Assembly (NCBI GenBank): GCA_002492045.1
Contig: DKXC01000124.1
Span: 1-5,715, forward strand
DNA: 5,715 nt
Source of the DNA: Micrococcaceae bacterium UBA7136
GTDB taxonomy: Bacteria; Actinomycetota; Actinomycetes; Actinomycetales; Micrococcaceae
Direction of reading: 5' to 3'
Shown here: positions 1 through 4,214 of the stretch, piece after piece
Layout: each line of letters starts with the position of its first letter
Position numbering within the stretch: the stretch's first letter is position 1
The notes under the pieces: model-generated
Seen by the model: the letters and a program-made list of their open reading frames with translations, nothing else
Database searches by the model: none
What the model was told of the DNA's origin: nothing
Translations under genes and position numbers: made by a program

Positions 1-63
1 GGGCGGGTGTTTGCGGTGGTGCGGGGGTTGGTGTTTTTGGCTGCGGGCGGGACTTTTGAATAA
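1..63 (+). CDS. C-terminal end of an upstream gene (partial)
   Basis: Frame 1 is open from the window edge to a TAA at 61-63 and encodes 20 residues ending in GGTFE. The codons end almost entirely in G or T (GTG, TTG, CGG, GCG), the same habit as the minus-strand genes at 1695-3981, which supports real coding. The peptide is hydrophobic (VFAVVRGLVFLAAGG) and could be the end of a membrane helix or a buried strand. It is too short to assign a family. The stop lies 15 bp before the ychJ start, so the two genes may be cotranscribed. Confidence 0.4.
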   Translation, partial: GRVFAVVRGLVFLAAGGTFE

Positions 64-78
64 GCCTCAATAGAACCC

Positions 79-501
79 ATGATTGATGCTGAAAACCGCT
101 GCCCCTGCGGTACGGGAGAGACCTACGCCGCCTGCTGCGGACGCTACCACACCTCTTTTACCCAGACCGGGCTCCTGACCGCCCCCACGCCCGAGGCCCT
201 CATGCGGTCCCGTTTTTCGGCCTTTGCCCTGGGCCTGGCTGACTACCTGCTGGCAAGCTGGCACCCGTCCAGCCGTCCCCAGAGCCTGGATTTAGAAGAG
301 GGGCTGCGCTGGTACCGGCTGGACGTCCTGGCGGCGACAGGCGGGCCCTTCGATGCTGAGGGGCGGGTAGACTTTGTGGCCTACTACCGGTCAGCCCCCG
401 GCACCCCTGAGGACCAGCGTCAGCGAGGCCAGATGGCTGAGTCCTCCCGTTTTCTGCGCCAGGAGGGCTCCTGGTACTACCTGGACGGGCAGGTCAGCTA
501 G
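79..501 (+). CDS. ychJ: YchJ family protein with SEC-C zinc-binding motif (UPF0225)
   Basis: This is a complete 140-residue protein of the YchJ/UPF0225 family, whose cellular role is not established. The N-terminus carries a SEC-C motif, CPCGTGETYAACCG at residues 8-21, in which Cys8, Cys10, Cys19 and Cys20 are the expected zinc ligands; the motif resembles the C-terminal tail of SecA. The family core follows: EALMRSRFSAFALGLADYLLASWH (about 39-62; note the near-invariant LMRSR), VDFVAYYR (97-104) and ESSRFLRQEGSWYYLDG (121-137). Length is typical for bacterial members. The ATG at 79 is favoured because the SEC-C motif begins seven residues later. No good Shine-Dalgarno sequence precedes it, so translation may be coupled to the gene ending at 63. 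The 3' end of the gene is repeated, diverged, at 708-756. It converges on the minus-strand gene at 767-1690. Confidence 0.9.
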   Translation: MIDAENRCPCGTGETYAACCGRYHTSFTQTGLLTAPTPEALMRSRFSAFALGLADYLLASWHPSSRPQSLDLEEGLRWYRLDVLAATGGPFDAEGRVDFVAYYRSAPGTPEDQRQRGQMAESSRFLRQEGSWYYLDGQVS

Positions 502-514
502 GACGCTAGCCGGT
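466..514 (+). repeat. Direct repeat copy 1: 3' end of ychJ plus 13 bp after its stop
   Basis: This 49-bp segment is matched in the same orientation by 708-756, with 39 of 49 positions identical by hand alignment and no gaps. It covers the last eleven ychJ codons (GSWYYLDGQVS), the TAG stop and 13 bp beyond it. The best-conserved parts are GGACGGGCAG and the post-stop ACGCTAGCCGGT, which contains a GCTAGC palindrome. Confidence 0.75.
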
Positions 515-553
515 AGACCGTGGCGTGACTGCCCTGCCCGCCTTCACTTCGCT

Positions 554-703
554 TCACTGATAATTTTTTCCTCACTGATAAAAGTGAGAAAACAGAAAAC
601 TCTTGAAAAATAGGTGATTAACAGAAATAAACTATCAGTGATAATTCTCAGTGAGGAAGATTTTTATGAGTGAGAATTATCAGTGATGATTTTTTAGCAG
701 TGA
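554..703. repeat. AT-rich cluster of seven TCACTGATAA-like 10-mers in both orientations
   Basis: Plus-strand copies lie at 554-563 and 572-581, both exact TCACTGATAA. Minus-strand copies (read on + as TTATCAGTGA) are at 632-641 (CTATCAGTGA), 645-654 (TTCTCAGTGA), 664-673 (TTATGAGTGA), 677-686 (exact) and 694-703 (TTAGCAGTGA). Start-to-start spacing is 18 bp for the plus pair and 13, 19, 13 and 17 bp along the minus series. The base composition is far richer in A and T than any other part of the window. The cluster sits between two convergent genes, so it is unlikely to be the promoter of either. It may be a small non-autonomous mobile repeat, a protein-binding array or a 3'-end processing signal. 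I do not recognise the family. Confidence 0.7.
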
Positions 704-706
704 GGA
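569..706. mobile_element. Possible MITE-like element with 15-bp terminal inverted repeats
   Basis: TCCTCACTGATAAAA at 569-583 is the reverse complement of TTTTAGCAGTGAGGA at 692-706 with one mismatch. Together they bound a 138-bp AT-rich segment without coding capacity. The right end falls one base before the second copy of the ychJ 3' end (708). No convincing short target-site duplication flanks the pair. The inverted ends could instead simply be two members of the 10-mer cluster, so the boundaries are tentative. Confidence 0.35.
634..687. repeat. Imperfect 17-bp inverted repeat (hairpin) between convergent genes
   Basis: The arms 634-650 and 671-687 pair at 16 of 17 positions, with one G-G mismatch, around a 20-base loop (651-670). 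The stem is AT-rich. It is not a classical GC-rich intrinsic terminator with a T-tract, though its place between converging genes would let it act at the 3' end of transcripts from both sides. Each arm contains two members of the 10-mer cluster, so the symmetry follows from their arrangement. Confidence 0.6.
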
Positions 707-707
707 C

Positions 708-756
708 GGAGCCTACTACTACCCGGACGGGCAGACCGACTAGAACGCTAGCCGGT
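708..756 (+). pseudogene. Remnant of a second ychJ 3' end (direct repeat copy 2)
   Basis: In the ychJ-like frame this segment reads GAYYYPDGQTD and then TAG, compared with GSWYYLDGQVS and TAG at the end of the intact gene. The next 13 bases are the same apart from one. Two residues before the repeat, Glu-Asp at 702-707, also fit the family pattern (E-D-G before the YYLDG block). Upstream the frame stays open only to 690 and then meets a TGA at 687-689, so just the extreme C-terminus survives. It ends 10 bp before the stop codon of the opposing gene. The 20% divergence suggests an old duplication or a remnant of a second allele, not a fresh event. Confidence 0.6.
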
Positions 757-766
757 GCAGCAGGGC

Positions 767-1690
767 CTAGGTATCTTCCTTACGGAGTTCCTGGTCAAGG
801 GCCTTGAGGTCTAGTTGGGGTGAGGCGTCCCGGCGGGCAGAAGCCGAACGGGCAAAATCCCGCGCCCAGGCGTCATCCTTATAGTGGGCGGGCACGGCCC
901 CACCCAGCAGGCGCTTAGCAATAGCCGCCGTAGCAGCCTCACCAGCTAGCGGCAGGGGCGCATTGGAGCCAGCAATAATAATGTTGCCCTTGCGGCGGCC
1001 CTTAAGCATGGCCGGGTCAGCCACAATGCAGGTGTGCTCAAAAACCTGGGCGATAGCGGCCGCCTCAGCCCGAGCACCCTTAAGGGAACGGTCGTCCCCG
1101 CAATTAATGATGTAAAGGCCCCCGGGGGCCAGGGAGCGGGCCGCAATCTGGGTGAACTCTAGGGTGGTCAGGGGCTGCGGGGTGATATAGCCAGCGAAAA
1201 CATCCCGGATAATAATGTCGCGAGAGGCCGGCGTGAAAGACTCAGTCACAGCCCGGGCCTCACCCACCCGAATCTTCAGGCGGGGCGCCTTGGGCAGGTC
1301 GAACCAGTCTCGCACATACTGGGCCAGTTTGCCGTCCAGCTCTACCACGGTGTTGCGGGACTCAGGGTAGACATCGGCCAGGTAGCGGGCCATAGAACAG
1401 GCGGCCCCGCCCAGGTGGGTGATGCGCAGCTTCTGGGGGTCTAAGTGGGCCTCCACAAAGGGTTCAATGACGGCCACCAGCCAGCGCATGTACTCAAAGT
1501 CCAGTTCCCGGGGCTTACCCAGAACAATATGGGAGGACTCCATCCCGTTAATTTCCAACACCCAGCCGCCGGGGGTGTAGTCGTCCTCAATCAGCTCAGC
1601 TATGCCCGTGTCGATGGGGTAGCGTCCCTCAAGAGGGCCGGATGCTACCTGAGTTTGCTTCTTCTTAGGGGTTCTTCTGCCTTTTGCCAC
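767..1690 (-). CDS. Spermidine-synthase-like / Rossmann methyltransferase-fold protein
   Basis: This is a 307-residue soluble protein with a spermidine-synthase/class I methyltransferase Rossmann fold. After a basic N-terminus (residues 3-12 are mostly Lys and Arg) come motif I HLGGAACSMARYL (92-104), the acidic ribose-binding loop VVELD (115-119), GEARAV (143-148), the strand-4 motif DIIIRDVFAG (158-167, Asp163 in the catalytic-Asp position) and LAPGGLYIINC (188-197). The canonical D-S-S/T-D-P catalytic loop of SpeE is absent, so true aminopropyl transfer is doubtful; many actinobacterial proteins of this type are called spermidine synthase only by similarity. The start is a GTG at 1690-1688. 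No other start is possible upstream before an in-frame TAG at 1702-1700. AGGAGG directly abuts the GTG. The lipase-like gene ends only 4 bp upstream, implying operon cotranscription and coupled translation. Confidence 0.8.
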   Translation of the reverse strand: MAKGRRTPKKKQTQVASGPLEGRYPIDTGIAELIEDDYTPGGWVLEINGMESSHIVLGKPRELDFEYMRWLVAVIEPFVEAHLDPQKLRITHLGGAACSMARYLADVYPESRNTVVELDGKLAQYVRDWFDLPKAPRLKIRVGEARAVTESFTPASRDIIIRDVFAGYITPQPLTTLEFTQIAARSLAPGGLYIINCGDDRSLKGARAEAAAIAQVFEHTCIVADPAMLKGRRKGNIIIAGSNAPLPLAGEAATAAIAKRLLGGAVPAHYKDDAWARDFARSASARRDASPQLDLKALDQELRKEDT

Positions 1691-1694
1691 CCTC

Positions 1695-3404
1695 CTAGCC
1701 TAGCGAATCTTGAGCTGGGGCTGGTTCTGGCTCCCGACCCGGTAGGGTCTCTAGGACGTCTGCCAAATCCTGGTTGCTGACCACGTCGCTAGCACCAACA
1801 ATATCCCGGACGTTTTCGAGATGATCCTGGGCATCTGGTTCTAGCACCACCATGCCGTCCTGCCGGGAAACAGCATCCAGGTAGGCAGTATCAAGGTCCT
1901 TCGCACCCCAAGCCTCAAACTGGTAAGCGGTGTCATCATAAATCTCGCCCGGGTTCATGCTAGCCGAATCAATAAAAGGCAGCTTGTAGCGGTTACCCGG
2001 AATCTTCTGGGCCACCACATGAACCCCATTGAGCAGACCCAGGCTATTACGCCTAGCCAGCTGGGCATGATTCATATTGTGCTTCTGACTGGTACCCGAG
2101 AAGAAACGGGCCGTCCCCAAAGGAACAAGGCCCTGGTAAACCGTCTCTAGGCCAGCAAGAGACTGCCGGCTAGCCTCACCGTCCTGGGCAAAAGAAGCGT
2201 ACTGGTTAGCCCCGTGCACCCCAGGGCCCAGCTGCTGATCCTCAAACACCAGGGGATAATCTGGGCTGTAGTTAGAATCCTGACCCTGCAAGCGAGGGAC
2301 GGGGTCGCTCCGGTGGCTAATATCCACATGTAGCACCTCATCCCGCAAGGTCACATCCCGGACGGGTGCCCCAGAAGTCACCAGGGCCTTCACCTCATAA
2401 AGCTGAGCGACATTCTTGTTATTAGCCAGGCTCATAGCCGCCACCCCACCCTGACTAAAACCAGTCAAAGTAATAGCATCCCCCGGCTGAGCCCCAGCAG
2501 CCTTCAAGGCCTCAAGCACCAGCTGCTGCTGGGCCGGAAGATCCCGCAGAGCCAGCTGCTCATCATAAAGAGACTCAGTATTATCAACCGTCGACAACCA
2601 AGAATTAGGGCCACCCGTCACGCCCAGGCTATCCGTACCCGGAATCAGCACCTCATAAAGCTTCTGGCCAGTCTCAGGATTATGTTGCACCTGCACCGCC
2701 ACACCATCAAACTCCACCGCATAACCCCGCCTACCATGCACAACATCCACAGCCGTCTCAGCCGCAGAAACCAGGGCCAACCGCTGAGTAATAGCCTCGG
2801 CACTAGTAGCAGGTTCCAGTACCGGCCCCCGTCCATCAGGGCCCAAACCCAGAAAATAGTCCGTTGTCTCGTGGTAGGCCTTCAAATCACCGTTATAGCC
2901 CAGCAGCTCAGCAACCCGGTTAAGCTTCTGACCGGTCTGACGCGAAAAAGACCGGTACCCCTCCGACCGGAAAAAATCAGGCTCCACCTTGAAGGCAGAC
3001 AGGGCCAGCTTCACCACGAAACCCGAAGTGAAATCCAAGAGCAGACCCCGGTCACCCCGCACCTCCTGGTAGTCAGCAAAAATACCGGCCGCCGCATCCT
3101 CCACCTGCTGGTAAGAATCAGCCACCTGCCGCAGCTTCTCACCCAAACGCCAAGTCTGAAACCAGACCCGCTCAACCCCCGCCTGAACCGCCGACGCCCC
3201 CGCCAAAGCCCCCGCCGCCTGCCCACTCAGATCCAAACCAGCCAAAAGACCCAGCTGAGACAGCAGAGGAGACAGCTCCAAACACAGATCCCAGTAGCTA
3301 CCCCCACAGTTCTGCAAAATCTGCGCCCGAGACAGCAAATCCCCAGTATCCACCCGCACCGGTCCACCCCCAGGCAAACCAGCCTCCCGCATCAAAACCG
3401 ACAT
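1695..3404 (-). CDS. Large protein with helical N-terminus and class-3-lipase-like alpha/beta hydrolase domain; putative type VII effector
   Basis: This is a 569-residue protein. Residues about 20-115 look helical and carry YQQVE (Y98, E102), matching the YxxxD/E pattern of type VII secretion substrates; a Gly/Phe-rich linker region follows. The hydrolase part runs from about 225 to 400: EVLIPGTDS (251-259, likely oxyanion strand), the nucleophile elbow GFSQGG (315-320, Ser317), HRSDPVP (364-370, Asp367, typical of class 3 lipases) and GPGVHGANQY (393-402, His398 a plausible third triad member). About 170 further residues of unknown fold include KHNMNH (441-446) and a Pro/Glu-rich end. There is no Sec signal peptide. 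The ATG at 3404 has AAGGAG seven bases upstream. The WXG-like gene lies 25 bp before it and the SpeE-like gene 4 bp after. A (phospho)lipase or esterase activity is inferred from motifs; the substrate is unknown. Confidence 0.75.
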   Translation of the reverse strand: MSVLMREAGLPGGGPVRVDTGDLLSRAQILQNCGGSYWDLCLELSPLLSQLGLLAGLDLSGQAAGALAGASAVQAGVERVWFQTWRLGEKLRQVADSYQQVEDAAAGIFADYQEVRGDRGLLLDFTSGFVVKLALSAFKVEPDFFRSEGYRSFSRQTGQKLNRVAELLGYNGDLKAYHETTDYFLGLGPDGRGPVLEPATSAEAITQRLALVSAAETAVDVVHGRRGYAVEFDGVAVQVQHNPETGQKLYEVLIPGTDSLGVTGGPNSWLSTVDNTESLYDEQLALRDLPAQQQLVLEALKAAGAQPGDAITLTGFSQGGVAAMSLANNKNVAQLYEVKALVTSGAPVRDVTLRDEVLHVDISHRSDPVPRLQGQDSNYSPDYPLVFEDQQLGPGVHGANQYASFAQDGEASRQSLAGLETVYQGLVPLGTARFFSGTSQKHNMNHAQLARRNSLGLLNGVHVVAQKIPGNRYKLPFIDSASMNPGEIYDDTAYQFEAWGAKDLDTAYLDAVSRQDGMVVLEPDAQDHLENVRDIVGASDVVSNQDLADVLETLPGREPEPAPAQDSLG

Positions 3405-3411
3405 ACTCCTA

Positions 3412-3417
3412 CTCCTT
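3412..3417 (-). promoter_or_regulatory. Ribosome binding site of the lipase-like gene
   Basis: On the minus strand AAGGAG lies seven bases before the ATG at 3404. A second AGGAG follows only one base before the ATG and is too close to serve. The site fixes the chosen start. Confidence 0.65.
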
Positions 3418-3429
3418 CCACTCTTACCC

Positions 3430-3981
3430 TCAGCAGGCCCAGCCCACCTGCTCCAAGAAACCAGTCACCTGCCCCAGCAGCGGATGCCCCCTAGCCTCAT
3501 CCAAGGACGCCTGTAAGGCCGGCAAACCAGCCTCCCGCCCCAGCGACAACACATCATCCACCGCCCCCTCCAGCAGGCCCAGCCCCCGCAGGCCAGCGTC
3601 CAAGAGGGCAGCAGCAGCCCCAATAGCAGCCGCCACCGCCTCCAGTTGAGCAGCCAAAGACTCCCCCGCCAGCCGCACCTGCCCAGCAGCTTGCTCCAAA
3701 AGCGGCGGATAAGAAGGCAAAGGAGCCAAATGCTCCGCCAAAGCAGAAAGAAAAAGAGAGGCGGCAGGCCCCTGCCAGACCAGACCAGCCTCAACCGACT
3801 GATGCCGGTGCCCCACCTCCCGCAAAGCAGCCGCCCGCGCCTCCAACAGCCCAGCCAAAGCCTGCGTCCAGGAACGAACACCCCCAGCCAAAGAAGCAGC
3901 CCTAGCCACCGAAGCAGAAGCCCCAGCCGACGACCAACCCAAACGTCCAGCCTGCTCAACCAGCAAGGCGCTCGCAGTCAT
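3430..3981 (-). CDS. WXG100-like helical protein, probable partner of the downstream lipase-like protein
   Basis: This 183-residue protein is rich in Ala and Leu and is predicted almost wholly alpha-helical. It has a W-x-G turn, LVWQGPAASLF (67-77; W69, G71), between helix 1 (about 31-66) and helix 2 (about 72-86). That is the hallmark arrangement of the WXG100/ESAT-6 superfamily, including the small-residue pair and Phe after the turn. It is nearly twice the roughly 100-residue ESAT-6 length; a second helical half (about 93-183, very Ala-rich at 111-126) follows. No Sec signal or membrane segment is apparent. No clear YxxxD/E motif is present: Y91 is followed by Glu five positions later, not four. 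The ATG at 3981 has AAAGGA nine bases upstream. As first gene of the minus-strand operon, 25 bp before the hydrolase gene, it likely heterodimerises with or chaperones that protein. Assignment rests on pattern, not on a recognised named homologue. Confidence 0.65.
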   Translation of the reverse strand: MTASALLVEQAGRLGWSSAGASASVARAASLAGGVRSWTQALAGLLEARAAALREVGHRHQSVEAGLVWQGPAASLFLSALAEHLAPLPSYPPLLEQAAGQVRLAGESLAAQLEAVAAAIGAAAALLDAGLRGLGLLEGAVDDVLSLGREAGLPALQASLDEARGHPLLGQVTGFLEQVGWAC

Positions 3982-4022
3982 GGTTCCCTATCCTTTCGCG
4001 TATCAGGCAGTAAGACAGGCCC

Positions 4023-4028
4023 ATCCTA
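4023..4028 (-). promoter_or_regulatory. Candidate -10 element for the minus-strand operon
   Basis: TAGGAT on the minus strand resembles TATAAT at four of six positions and would place the transcript start roughly 35 bases before the ATG at 3981. The best -35 candidate is poor (TTGGTT, 19-bp spacer). This is a weak prediction in a T-rich stretch of the minus strand. Confidence 0.25.
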
Positions 4029-4065
4029 GAAAGAAGAGCAGACAGAAAACCAACCCAAAAGGGGC

Positions 4066-4074
4066 TGTGGATAA
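4066..4074 (-). promoter_or_regulatory. Perfect DnaA-box sequence (TTATCCACA)
   Basis: The plus strand reads TGTGGATAA, the exact complement of the consensus DnaA box TTATCCACA. It lies in the divergent region between the WXG-like gene and purB, about 85 bp upstream of the former and 140 bp upstream of the latter. A single 9-mer may be chance, and no second box was found nearby, so this is a candidate site and not an origin. Confidence 0.35.
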
Positions 4075-4079
4075 GTCGC

Positions 4080-4116
4080 CGGGGCCTCTTACCCCGTCAT
4101 TCCGGCCCAGAGGCCC
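4080..4116. repeat. Two mutually exclusive inverted repeats upstream of purB
   Basis: GGGCCTCT at 4082-4089 pairs perfectly with AGAGGCCC at 4109-4116 around a 19-base loop. A competing short hairpin, CGGGG (4080-4084) with CCCCG (4092-4096), uses part of the same left arm. Either could be an operator or a 5'-leader structure. No T-tract follows on either strand, so a terminator is not supported. Confidence 0.35.
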
Positions 4117-4214
4117 AAGAAAAGACCGGCAAGCAGCAGGCCCCACCCTAAAAGCTGACAGAATAGGCCGCCCACAGGATGCCAGAGAGCGCCCACACAT
4201 GAGACACTAAAAAC

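Noticed and set aside
374..613. 79-codon plus-strand frame overlapping the end of ychJ
   Set aside because: It is out of frame with ychJ, and its downstream half is simply a read-through of the AT-rich island.
632..644. TATCAGTGATA, identical to the core of a tet operator
   Set aside because: Only one of the seven motif copies extends into this palindrome, there is no regulator gene in the window, and the site lies between convergent genes with no promoter to control.
554..703. CRISPR-like array
   Set aside because: The repeats are only 10 bp, occur in both orientations and have irregular spacers of 3-9 bp; no cas gene is present.
2682..3494. 270-codon plus-strand reading frame opposite the lipase-like and WXG-like genes
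   Set aside because: It is extremely rich in Pro, Arg, Gln and His, has no ribosome binding site, and results from the C/A-rich plus strand opposite two real genes.
3465..3959. 164-codon minus-strand frame overlapping the WXG-like gene
   Set aside because: It is a shifted frame rich in Trp, Arg, Gly and Leu, typical of a GC-rich shadow; the chosen frame has a ribosome binding site and a coherent WXG pattern.
3980..4210. 76-codon plus-strand frame and a 65-codon minus-strand frame (4003-4200) in the divergent region
   Set aside because: Neither has a ribosome binding site. The plus frame is Arg/Lys/Pro-rich and overlaps the WXG-like start. The minus frame ends in a hydrophobic stretch but has no supporting context.
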